Positions 32,768-40,417 of a DNA stretch of 64,000 nucleotides are shown piece after piece (the stretch's first letter is position 1; each line of letters begins with the position of its first letter). The position numbers were made by a program, and so were the translations under genes. This DNA comes from Brevibacterium sp. W7.2. Lineage in GTDB: Bacteria; Actinomycetota; Actinomycetes; Actinomycetales; Brevibacteriaceae. A model generated the notes under the pieces. That model had not been told where the DNA came from and ran no database searches. It was given only the letters and a program-made list of their open reading frames with translations. The stretch spans positions 186,001 to 250,000 of the forward strand of contig NZ_CP073089.1 in NCBI RefSeq assembly GCF_018137945.1. Reading direction: 5' to 3'.

Positions 32768-34834
32768 GTGACCTCCAAGATCATTGCACCGCTCGTCGGT
32801 TTCACAACGCGGGCTGCCGTGCCCATCGTCGTGGTCGTCGGCCTCATCGTCGCATTCCTCGCAATGCTCTACACCGGCGCCGCCGAGGCGACGCTGCTCA
32901 ACGACCCCGGCCGTGTCGTCCGCTTCGGACTCCCCGCGGCCAAGTCCCTCTTCAACGTCGCGATGTCGGTGACCATCGGGTCCCTCCTCTTCGCCCTCCT
33001 CATCCTCCCGCGCACGCAGGGTCGCACACGGCACAAGGGCGGGAAGAAGGCCGGTGAGGCCGACCAGCCGCCGCTCGACGCGCTCTGGGAGAAGTCCCTG
33101 AAGATCGCCGAGGTCGCCTCGGTGGCGTGGACCGTCTCCGCGGTCGCCGTCCTCATCTTCACCTTCATGGACACCGTCGGCGCCCAGGCCTACATCGACT
33201 TCTCCAACCAGCTCGGCGTCTTCGTCACGCAGATCGCCTTCGGTCAGCTGTGGACGCTCATCGTCGTCCTCATCGCCATCGCCTCGACGCTGTGCTTCGG
33301 CTCCCGGTCCTACCTGGGCATCGCGTTCGCCGGGCTCATCTCCATCGGCGTGATGATCCCCATGGCGCTCATGGGCCACTCCGCGCAGGCCTCGGGCCAC
33401 ACCCAGGCCGTCAACAGCATCGGCCTCCACCTCCTCGGCGTCACGATCTGGCTCGGCGGCCTCCTCGTCGTCGCCCTCCTCGGCGGTCGCCTCGCGACGT
33501 CACCGCACCTGAGCACGATCATCAGCCGGTACTCGTCGTTCGCGCTCTTCGCGTTCGTCCTCGTCGCGTTCTCCGGCGTCGTCAACTCGCTCCTGCGCGT
33601 CCAGTCCGTCGGGGACCTCATGACCCCCTACGGGCAGGTCATCATCGGCAAGGTCATCGGCACGGTCCTCCTCGGCCTCATCGGCTTCTGGCACCGCCGC
33701 TACGTCATCGCCCGCCTCGGCACCGTCGCCTCGGTGACGGTGGAGTTCTGGCGCCTCATCATCGCCGAGTTCGTCATCTTCGGCGCGACCATGGGCCTGG
33801 CCGCCGCGCTGGCCCGGTCGCAGCCGCCCGTGCCCCAGGAGCCGGTCGGCAACCCCACACCCTCGGAGATCCTCTCCGGAGAGCCGCTGCCGCCGCAGCC
33901 GACGTTCTCCCGCTACTTCACCGAATGGTCGGTCGACCCGCTGTGGCTCGTCATCGCCGTGGGCCTGGGCATCGCGTACGTCGCCGGGTTCATCCATCTC
34001 AAGCGCCGAGGTGATTCCTGGTCGATCGCGCGCCTCGTCTGCTGGCTCGTCGGCATGGTGCTCCTCATCTACGTCACCTCCGGCGGCCCCGTCGTCTACG
34101 GCGAGGTCCAGTTCTCCGCGCACATGATCCAGCACATGCTGCTCGTCATGGTCGTGCCGATCCCCATGGTCCTCGGTGCGCCGATCACCATGCTCATGCG
34201 GGCGACGACCCCGCGCACCGACGGCTCCCGCGGCATCCGCGAATGGGTGCTCTGGCTCGTCCACACGCCGTTCCTGCGGTTCCTCGCGAACCCCGTCGTC
34301 GCGAGCGTCAACTTCGCCGGCTCCCTCGTCGTCTTCTACTACGCGGGTCTCATGCGCTACGCGCTCGAGTACCACCTCGGGCACGAGCTGATGATCTTCC
34401 ACTTCCTCGGCGCCGGCTATCTCTTCGCGCAGTCGCTCATCGGCGTCGACCCCGGGGTCAAGCGGTTCCCGTACCCGCTGCGGCTGCTCACGCTGCTCAT
34501 CACGATGGCCTTCCACGCGTTCTTCGGCATCTCCCTGCTCAGCTCCGAAGTCCTCATCGAGGGCAATTGGTTCGGCAACATGGGCACCGACTGGGGATAC
34601 ACCGCGATCGAGGACCAGCAGCGCGGCGGCGCGATCGCGTGGGGAATCGGCGAGCTGCCGACCCTGTTCCTCGCGATCATGGTCGCCTTCCAGTGGTCGA
34701 AGTCCTCGGATCGCGAAGCCAAGCGGGTCGACCGCCGCGAGGCCCGGACGAACGACGCCGAGCTGCGCGCGTACAACGACATGCTCGCGACGATCGCCGA
34801 GAGCGACTCCCGCGCCGAACAGCGCCGCAGCTGA
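32768..34834 (+). CDS. CopD-CtaG fusion membrane protein (copper transport / cytochrome oxidase assembly)
   Basis: A 688-residue protein with about 15 membrane helices. The N-terminal half (about residues 1-350) matches CopD-type copper import proteins, with a conserved MGHSAQASGHTQ and WLGGLLVV region. The C-terminal half (about 385-660) is the caa3_CtaG domain, with HMIQHMLLVMVVP, HLGHELMIFHFLGAG and MAFHAFFGI carrying conserved His residues. The fusion is known in actinobacteria and is linked to supplying copper to cytochrome oxidase. The start is a GTG with a weak ribosome-binding site. It is transcribed alone, about 30 kb from the csoR operon, and no CsoR-type box is seen upstream. Confidence 0.9.
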   Translation: MTSKIIAPLVGFTTRAAVPIVVVVGLIVAFLAMLYTGAAEATLLNDPGRVVRFGLPAAKSLFNVAMSVTIGSLLFALLILPRTQGRTRHKGGKKAGEADQPPLDALWEKSLKIAEVASVAWTVSAVAVLIFTFMDTVGAQAYIDFSNQLGVFVTQIAFGQLWTLIVVLIAIASTLCFGSRSYLGIAFAGLISIGVMIPMALMGHSAQASGHTQAVNSIGLHLLGVTIWLGGLLVVALLGGRLATSPHLSTIISRYSSFALFAFVLVAFSGVVNSLLRVQSVGDLMTPYGQVIIGKVIGTVLLGLIGFWHRRYVIARLGTVASVTVEFWRLIIAEFVIFGATMGLAAALARSQPPVPQEPVGNPTPSEILSGEPLPPQPTFSRYFTEWSVDPLWLVIAVGLGIAYVAGFIHLKRRGDSWSIARLVCWLVGMVLLIYVTSGGPVVYGEVQFSAHMIQHMLLVMVVPIPMVLGAPITMLMRATTPRTDGSRGIREWVLWLVHTPFLRFLANPVVASVNFAGSLVVFYYAGLMRYALEYHLGHELMIFHFLGAGYLFAQSLIGVDPGVKRFPYPLRLLTLLITMAFHAFFGISLLSSEVLIEGNWFGNMGTDWGYTAIEDQQRGGAIAWGIGELPTLFLAIMVAFQWSKSSDREAKRVDRREARTNDAELRAYNDMLATIAESDSRAEQRRS

Positions 34835-35266
34835 CCCTGCCGGGGCACCGGTCCTCGTGACCGGATGACCTCGCCGGCGGTGCGCCTCCGCTGACGGACG
34901 GGACCTCAGAGCGCGTCGGCACTCCGGCGCCGCGGCTGGCCCCGCGCCACCCTGACTCCGCTGTCGCACGGGACGTCCGACCGCCTCGGCGAGGGCGCGT
35001 TCATCTGCACGCGACGCACACCCGCTGTGCACGAATATGCACAGGAAATTCTCGTTTTCGCGCCTCTGCGCATCCCAATCGCCTGTGAAGTGGCGCACAC
35101 TGAGAGGGAACCGCCCTCACCGGATCACGGTGAGGACGGTGCGCGCAGGCCCGTGAGAGCTCTCATCGCCGAGACCCTCGCCACGGCCGCGGCACCGGAC
35201 ACGGTGACAGGTCAGCACGATCAGCCCGCAGAGTCGCGGCGCGGATCGGAGAAATCGAGGAGAGTC
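34835..35266 (+). promoter_or_regulatory. 432-bp spacer with a CRP/GlxR-type site upstream of the MHS transporter
   Basis: At 35084-35099 TGTGAAGTGGCGCACA fits TGTGA-N6-TCACA with one mismatch (G for T), 168 bp before the transporter ATG. A GCCGAGGCG motif (complement) lies near 34983. The 5' part follows the CopD-CtaG stop and shows no clear terminator. A long open frame from 35027 into the transporter has no start signal and I do not count it. Confidence 0.5.
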
Positions 35267-36622
35267 ATGAGTGCACAGAGCCCCACGGAGAGGAAGTCGG
35301 TGCGCGCGCAGCTGCGCAAGGTCGTCGCCGCGTCGATGGCCGGCACGGTCGTCGAATGGTACGAGTTCTTCCTCTACGGGTCAGCGGCGACGCTGGTGTT
35401 CAACCACATCCTGTTCCCGCCGTCGGACAACCCGCTCACGCCGATCCTGCTCGGCTTCGCGACCTACGCCGTCGGCTTCATCGCCCGTCCCATCGGCGGC
35501 ATCGTCTTCGGCCACTACGGTGACAAGTTCGGACGCAAGAAGCTCCTGCAGCTCTCGATCATCCTCGTCGGCGCCGCGACGTTCCTCATGGGCTGCCTGC
35601 CGACGTTCGGGCAGATCGGCTACCTCGCGCCGATCCTCCTCGTCCTGCTGCGCATCGTCCAGGGCTTCGCGGTCGGCGGCGAATGGGGCGGTGCGGTGCT
35701 CCTCGTCGCCGAGCACTCCCCGGACAAGGAGCGCGGCTTCTGGTCGTCATGGCCGCAGTCGGGCGTGCCGCTGGGCAACCTGCTCGCCACCGGCGTCCTC
35801 TTCGTCCTCACCGCGACGCTGAGCGAAGAGGCCTTCCTCTCGTGGGGCTGGCGCATCGCGTTCTGGCTCTCGGCGGTCATCGTCCTCATCGGCTACTACA
35901 TCCGCACCCGGGTCTCCGACGCCCCGATCTTCGAGAAGATCCAGGCCGAGGAGATCGAGGAGGGCGTCGACTACGGCGTCAAGGCCGTCTTCAAGCGCTA
36001 CCCGCGTGAGGTCTTCACCGCGATGGGTCTGCGGCTGGTGGAGAACATCCACTACTACCTCGTCGTCACCTTCTCGATCACCTACCTCGCGGTCGTCGCT
36101 CAGATCGAGGCGAGCGAGATCCTCGGCCTCCTCCTCGGCGCGCATGCGATCCACGCGCTGCTCGTGCCGATGATCGGGGCCCTCGGCGACCGGATCGGCC
36201 GCAAACCGCCGTACGCGATCGGCATCATCCTCACCGCGTCGTGGGGCTTCTTCGCCTTCCCGATGTACGACACCGGCAACCCCGGGCTCATCTTCCTCGC
36301 CCTGCTGCTGGGCCTCATCTTCCACGGGTTCATGTACGCCGGCCAGCCGGCGATCATGGCCGAGATGTTCCCGACCCGGATGCGCAACTCCGGCGTCTCG
36401 ACCGGGTACCAGGTCACGGCGATCGTCGCGGGCTCCTTCGCGCCGATCATCGCGACCGCGCTCCTCGACGAGTTCCACTCCTCGGTCCCGATCGCGATCT
36501 ACCTCGCGGTGGCGGCGCTCATCTCGCTCGTCGCGCTGATCTTCACGCGCGAGACGAAGGGCATCGACCTCCACTCGCTCGACCACGCCGACAAGGTCCG
36601 CCGCGGAGTCGTCGCCGGCTGA
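35267..36622 (+). CDS. MFS transporter, MHS family, linked to 3-hydroxybutyrate dehydrogenase
   Basis: A 451-residue 12-helix transporter with the MHS motif GTVVEWYEFFLYG (about residue 27) and the loop GDKFGRKKL. ATG 35267 is preceded by GAGGAGAG. The closest characterised members carry organic acids or betaines. The next gene, 125 bp downstream, is a 3-hydroxybutyrate dehydrogenase-like SDR, so uptake of a short hydroxy- or keto-acid is a reasonable inference. A GCCGAGGCGG motif lies 28 bp after its stop. It differs from the MHS transporter at 13296 and is unlikely to be a recent copy. Confidence 0.88.
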   Translation: MSAQSPTERKSVRAQLRKVVAASMAGTVVEWYEFFLYGSAATLVFNHILFPPSDNPLTPILLGFATYAVGFIARPIGGIVFGHYGDKFGRKKLLQLSIILVGAATFLMGCLPTFGQIGYLAPILLVLLRIVQGFAVGGEWGGAVLLVAEHSPDKERGFWSSWPQSGVPLGNLLATGVLFVLTATLSEEAFLSWGWRIAFWLSAVIVLIGYYIRTRVSDAPIFEKIQAEEIEEGVDYGVKAVFKRYPREVFTAMGLRLVENIHYYLVVTFSITYLAVVAQIEASEILGLLLGAHAIHALLVPMIGALGDRIGRKPPYAIGIILTASWGFFAFPMYDTGNPGLIFLALLLGLIFHGFMYAGQPAIMAEMFPTRMRNSGVSTGYQVTAIVAGSFAPIIATALLDEFHSSVPIAIYLAVAALISLVALIFTRETKGIDLHSLDHADKVRRGVVAG

Positions 36623-36747
36623 GCGGGCAGGACGTCGGTCGTCCTCCCCTCGCCGAGGCGGGGCGACGACCACGGCCGGGCACGGCTCCGTGCGGGGCCG
36701 GGAGGCGCAGCGGCGAGCAACCCCCGATTGAGGAAAGAGGATGAGGA

Positions 36748-37497
36748 ATGACTGTTGATCTCACCGGCAAGCGCGCGCTCGTCACGGGCGGGGCCTCCGG
36801 TCTCGGCAAGGCGATGTGCGAGGCGTTCGCCGCCGCCGGAGCGGCGGTCACCGTCGCCGACGTCGATGCCGATGCAGCCGGCGCCGTCGCCGAGTCCATC
36901 GGCGGGCAGGCCTGGGTGGTCAACCTCGCCGACACCTCGGCGCTCGAGGGGATCGACATCGACGTCGACATCCTCGTCAACAACGCCGGCATCCAGCGCA
37001 TCCACCCGATCACCGAGTTCCCGCTCGAGGAGTGGCGGCTCATCATGACCCTCATGCTCGAGGCGCCGTTCGTGCTGACGAAGGCGGCACTGCCGGCGAT
37101 GTACGCACGCGGGTGGGGACGGGTCATCAACCTCTCGTCCGTCCACGGGCTGCGCGCCTCGGCGAACAAGTCCGCATACGTCGCCGCCAAGCACGGGCTC
37201 ATGGGGCTGACGAAGACGACGGCGCTCGAAGCCGGTCCGCACGGCGTGACGTGCAATGCGATCAACCCCGGCTACGTCCTCACGCCGCTGGTCAAGGGGC
37301 AGATCGCCGAGCAGGCGCGGACGAACGGGATCAGCGAGGACGAGGTGCTCGAGAAGGTGTTCCTCGGCCACGCGGCGGTCCCGAGGCTCGCCGAGCCCGA
37401 GGACATCGCCGCTCTCGCCCTCTTCCTCGCCAGTGATGCGGCCGGCGTCGTCACCGGAGCCGCCCACAGCGTCGACGGCGGATGGACCGCCGCCTGA
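36748..37497 (+). CDS. 3-Hydroxybutyrate dehydrogenase-like SDR
   Basis: A 249-residue classical short-chain dehydrogenase. The cofactor motif is TGGASGLG (residues about 14-21), NNAG follows near 78, the catalytic Ser lies in NLSSVHG (about 131), and Y-x-x-x-K is SAYVAAKHG (about 144-148). The INPGYVLTPLVKGQI loop and NNAGIQ are typical of D-3-hydroxybutyrate dehydrogenases (NAD, acetoacetate product). The start at 36748 has GAGGA upstream. It follows an MHS transporter and is convergent with a LysR gene 13 bp away. Other SDR substrates cannot be excluded. Confidence 0.82.
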   Translation: MTVDLTGKRALVTGGASGLGKAMCEAFAAAGAAVTVADVDADAAGAVAESIGGQAWVVNLADTSALEGIDIDVDILVNNAGIQRIHPITEFPLEEWRLIMTLMLEAPFVLTKAALPAMYARGWGRVINLSSVHGLRASANKSAYVAAKHGLMGLTKTTALEAGPHGVTCNAINPGYVLTPLVKGQIAEQARTNGISEDEVLEKVFLGHAAVPRLAEPEDIAALALFLASDAAGVVTGAAHSVDGGWTAA

Positions 37498-37510
37498 GGA
37501 GCACTGCGGT

Positions 37511-38386
37511 TCAGAGCACTTCGAGGACCGCGCGCACGCCAGCGCTGCGCAGCGCCTCATGGCGCACCGACGCCCAATAGGACACGCGTTTGGAGAAGAG
37601 CTCGGGGAGCACCTGGACGAGTCGGCTGTTCCCGCGCGCCGTGAAGTCCGGGAGGATCCCGATGCCGACCCCTCCGGCGGTGGCGAGCACGTGCGCCTGC
37701 ACCGAGGTGGAGCGGAAGAACCCCTTGCCCGCGGGCAGCTCCGCGGCCGCCTCGTCGAGGTCGTCGACCTGCAGGGAGTTCTCGATGTAGTAGACGATGC
37801 GGTGGTCGGCGAGGTCGTCGAGCGTGCGCGGCTGCGGATGCGTGCGCAGATACTCCTGCGAGGCGTAGAGCTGGAGACGGTAGTCGCGGATCCGCTTGGC
37901 GGCGCTGCGCGGGGCGTCCGGCCGGCCGACGACGACTTCGATGTCGACGCCCGACCGGTACTGCCGGGCGCGCTGTGTGGCGGTGATGAGCTCGATCTGC
38001 AGACCGGGGTGGCGCAGCTGCAGGGATGTCAGCGCCGGGACCGCGAACTCGAGGGCGAACGCCTGCGGGCAGGCGAGGCGGATGGTCCCCGACAGCGCGG
38101 CGGTCTCGTGGGCGTCGATGCGGCCGAGCGCTGCCTCGATGTCCTCGGCGATCGGCAGCAGCTGCCGGCCCGCGGTGCTCAGCTCCCAGCCGTCGGGCGA
38201 GGCGACGAGGACGCGCTGGCCGTACGCCTTCTCGAGAGCGGCGATCCGCCGGGACACGGTCGTGTGGTTGAGTCCGAGACTGTGCGCGGCCGCCGTGAAC
38301 TTCCCCAACCGCGCGACGGCGAGCAGGGTGAGCAGATCCTCCGGTGAGATCTGCCTGCCGGAACCGGTGGGTGCGTGAGCGGCCAT
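37511..38386 (-). CDS. LysR-family transcriptional regulator
   Basis: A 291-residue LysR regulator. The helix-turn-helix spans about residues 15-75 (LLAVARLGKFTAAAHSLGLNHTTVSRRIAALE). The effector domain follows from about 98. Arrangement: it is divergent from mmsB (132-bp spacer) and convergent with the SDR gene. Since LysR proteins usually control a divergent neighbour, mmsB is the likely target, with the upstream SDR/transporter pair as the alternative. The spacer also contains the CRP-like sequence at 38476-38491. Confidence 0.9.
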   Translation of the reverse strand: MAAHAPTGSGRQISPEDLLTLLAVARLGKFTAAAHSLGLNHTTVSRRIAALEKAYGQRVLVASPDGWELSTAGRQLLPIAEDIEAALGRIDAHETAALSGTIRLACPQAFALEFAVPALTSLQLRHPGLQIELITATQRARQYRSGVDIEVVVGRPDAPRSAAKRIRDYRLQLYASQEYLRTHPQPRTLDDLADHRIVYYIENSLQVDDLDEAAAELPAGKGFFRSTSVQAHVLATAGGVGIGILPDFTARGNSRLVQVLPELFSKRVSYWASVRHEALRSAGVRAVLEVL

Positions 38387-38475
38387 AGTCTCTTCATTCT
38401 ATCTGCGTGCGCGCACATTGCGGGTGCGGAAGAGGTGCCTTCCCGGGCTGATCCCCGCACCGTCTGCTGGCGTAA

Positions 38476-38491
38476 TGTGAAGGGGAACACA
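38476..38491 (+). promoter_or_regulatory. CRP/GlxR-like site before mmsB
   Basis: TGTGAAGGGGAACACA fits TGTGA-N6-TCACA with one mismatch (A for T). It lies 28 bp before the mmsB ATG, close enough to block rather than activate. Weaker than the sites at 16054 and 25328. Confidence 0.4.
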
Positions 38492-38518
38492 TGAACAGTT
38501 GATGCGAGGAGGCATGCG

Positions 38519-39430
38519 ATGTCGACGATTGGATGGATCGGCCTGGGGAACATGGGTCGACCGATGACGGCGAACCTGGTCAAGGCCGGACACACGGTCA
38601 AGGGCTTCGATGTGGTGCCGGACGCCGTGACCGCGGCCGCGGCCGACGGGGTCACCCCGGTGGGATCCATCGCCGAGGCGGTCGCCGGTGCCGACATCGT
38701 CTTCACGATGCTGCCGAAGGGCGAGCATGCCCGCGCCGTCTACCTCGGCGACGACGGAGTGCTCGCGAATGCGGACACGAGCACCCTCCTCGTCGACTCC
38801 TCGACGATCGACTTCGATTCCGCGCGTGAGCTGCACAAGGACGCCGCCGAGGCGGGCTTCCGCTTCATCGACGGTCCCGTCTCCGGTGGGGTCACCGGCG
38901 CCCAGGCCGGAACCCTGACGTTCATGCTCGGCGGCGACGACGCCGATGTCGAGACGGCGCGGCCCTTCATCGAGCCGATGGCCGGCAACATCTTCCACGC
39001 CGGCGGTGAAGCCGCAGGTCAGGCGGCGAAGATCGTCAACAACATGATGCTCGCCATCAGCCTCGAGGGCGTCGTCGAAGGCGCCGTCCTCGCGCAGCGC
39101 TTCGGCCTCGACCCGAAGGCGTTCTACGACATCGCGAAGGTCTCCTCGGGCGATTCGTGGCCGCTGCGCACGTGGTATCCGGTGCCGGGCGTCACGGAGA
39201 CCGCGGCGTCGAACAACGACTTCAAGCCCGGCTTTGCGACCGCGCTCATGCACAAGGACGTCGGTCTCGCGCTCGCCGGCGCCGAGTCCCAGGGCGTCGA
39301 CCTCCCGGCGGCCTCCCTCGTCTACGCCCAGCTGCAGAAGCTCGTCGACGAAGGCCTCGAGGGGCTCGACACAACGGCGATCATCAAGAACATCGACCCC
39401 GCGGCCCCCGGCCTGCCGACGAAGCCCTGA
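38519..39430 (+). CDS. mmsB: 3-Hydroxyisobutyrate dehydrogenase
   Basis: A 303-residue NAD-dependent beta-hydroxyacid dehydrogenase. The Rossmann motif GWIGLGNMGRPM opens the protein, the substrate motif is DGPVSGGVTGAQAGTL (about residue 120), and the catalytic Lys lies in GQAAKIVNNMML (about 172). Length fits MmsB, which oxidises 3-hydroxyisobutyrate to methylmalonate semialdehyde in valine breakdown. A GAGGAGG-type site precedes the ATG. mmsA and other valine genes are not adjacent; the E1-E2 set at 25 kb would fit the same pathway if branched-chain specific (speculative). Related 2-hydroxy-3-oxopropionate reductases are the main alternative. Confidence 0.88.
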   Translation: MSTIGWIGLGNMGRPMTANLVKAGHTVKGFDVVPDAVTAAAADGVTPVGSIAEAVAGADIVFTMLPKGEHARAVYLGDDGVLANADTSTLLVDSSTIDFDSARELHKDAAEAGFRFIDGPVSGGVTGAQAGTLTFMLGGDDADVETARPFIEPMAGNIFHAGGEAAGQAAKIVNNMMLAISLEGVVEGAVLAQRFGLDPKAFYDIAKVSSGDSWPLRTWYPVPGVTETAASNNDFKPGFATALMHKDVGLALAGAESQGVDLPAASLVYAQLQKLVDEGLEGLDTTAIIKNIDPAAPGLPTKP

Positions 39431-39538
39431 GCGACCAGCGCGCTGCCTGAGGTGGTCCACACGCACCAGCCCACGTGTGCACTGCCGCCGACAGACTGGA
39501 CGGCCGCGGCTCGGCTGCGCTCGTGCGAGACTGGGAGC

Positions 39539-40270
39539 ATGAGTTCGACCGACACCCTGACCGCAGACGAATCCGCCGACATCCGCGCCCGCCTCGACGA
39601 GGTGGCCGAGCGCACCGCAGCCGCCGCGCAGGCCTCCGGGCGCGACGCCGACGCCGTGCGGATCCTGCTCGCGACCAAGACCCAGCCGGCGGAGAAGATC
39701 CGGGTCGCGCTCGAACACGGTTTCGGTCTCATCGGGGAGAACAAGGTTCAGGAGCTCGTCGCGAAGGCCGACGACCTCGCCGACCTGCCCCATGAGTCCC
39801 ACCTCATCGGTCCGCTGCAGAAGAACAAGGTCAACCACACCCTCCGGCATGCGCAGTGCATCCAGTCGATCGACTCCCTCGATCTTGCGACGAAGATCGA
39901 CAACCGCCTCGGCGTCATCGAGGGGACGGTCGATGTCTTCGTCCAGGTCAACACCTCCCGTGAGGATTCGAAGTCGGGTGTCGCGCCGGAGGACGCCGAG
40001 GCGCTGGTGACTGCCGTGCGCGGGCTGCAGCGCCTGCGCCTGCGTGGTCTCATGACGATCGGACTGCCGGGTCAGACGCCGGAGGAGATCCGCCCGAGCT
40101 ACTCAGACCTCCGCGAACTCAGCGCTCGCCTCATCGACTCCGGTGCCCTGCCGGAGACTGCGACCGAACTGTCGATGGGCATGAGCAACGACTTCGAACT
40201 CGCGATCGCCGAGGGCGCAACGATGGTCCGCATCGGCTCGAGCGTCTTCGGCGCCCGCCCGACCGCCTAG
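39539..40270 (+). CDS. YggS/PROSC-family PLP-binding protein
   Basis: A 243-residue alanine-racemase-fold protein. PLP-binding Lys47 lies in RILLATKTQPAEKI; the HLIGPLQKNKVNH motif (normally HxIGxLQxNK) and the C-terminal LSMGMSNDFELAIAEGATMVRIGSSVFG phosphate loop are all intact. The family manages the cellular PLP pool and affects amino-acid homeostasis. In many actinobacteria the gene sits in the ftsZ-sepF cluster; here it stands alone, so this may be a second copy. The chosen ATG 39539 is preceded by GGGAG. An 18-bp direct repeat follows the stop (40299-40342). Confidence 0.93.
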   Translation: MSSTDTLTADESADIRARLDEVAERTAAAAQASGRDADAVRILLATKTQPAEKIRVALEHGFGLIGENKVQELVAKADDLADLPHESHLIGPLQKNKVNHTLRHAQCIQSIDSLDLATKIDNRLGVIEGTVDVFVQVNTSREDSKSGVAPEDAEALVTAVRGLQRLRLRGLMTIGLPGQTPEEIRPSYSDLRELSARLIDSGALPETATELSMGMSNDFELAIAEGATMVRIGSSVFGARPTA

Positions 40271-40298
40271 GCTGGCCCACCGTGTGAACTGCCCGCCC

Positions 40299-40342
40299 GC
40301 GCCGGCAGTCGACCACGCGCCGGCAGTCGACCACGCGCCGGC
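40299..40342. repeat. 18-bp tandem repeat, 2.4 copies
   Basis: GCGCCGGCAGTCGACCAC occurs at 40299-40316 and 40317-40334, then GCGCCGGC (40335-40342). It lies in the 147-bp spacer between the YggS gene and the NHLRC2-like gene. The unit contains the palindromes GCCGGC and GTCGAC. Confidence 0.8.
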
Positions 40343-40417
40343 CCGTCCCGGCGGTCACTGTGTCCCACGATGACAGCCGCCCTGCCGCCTCGGCGAGGGA
40401 TCTGAGACCATGGACGC

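Noticed and set aside
35027..35266. N-terminal extension of 80 residues on the MHS transporter
   Set aside because: No ribosome-binding site at 35027, and GAGGAGAG plus the family N-terminus support ATG 35267.
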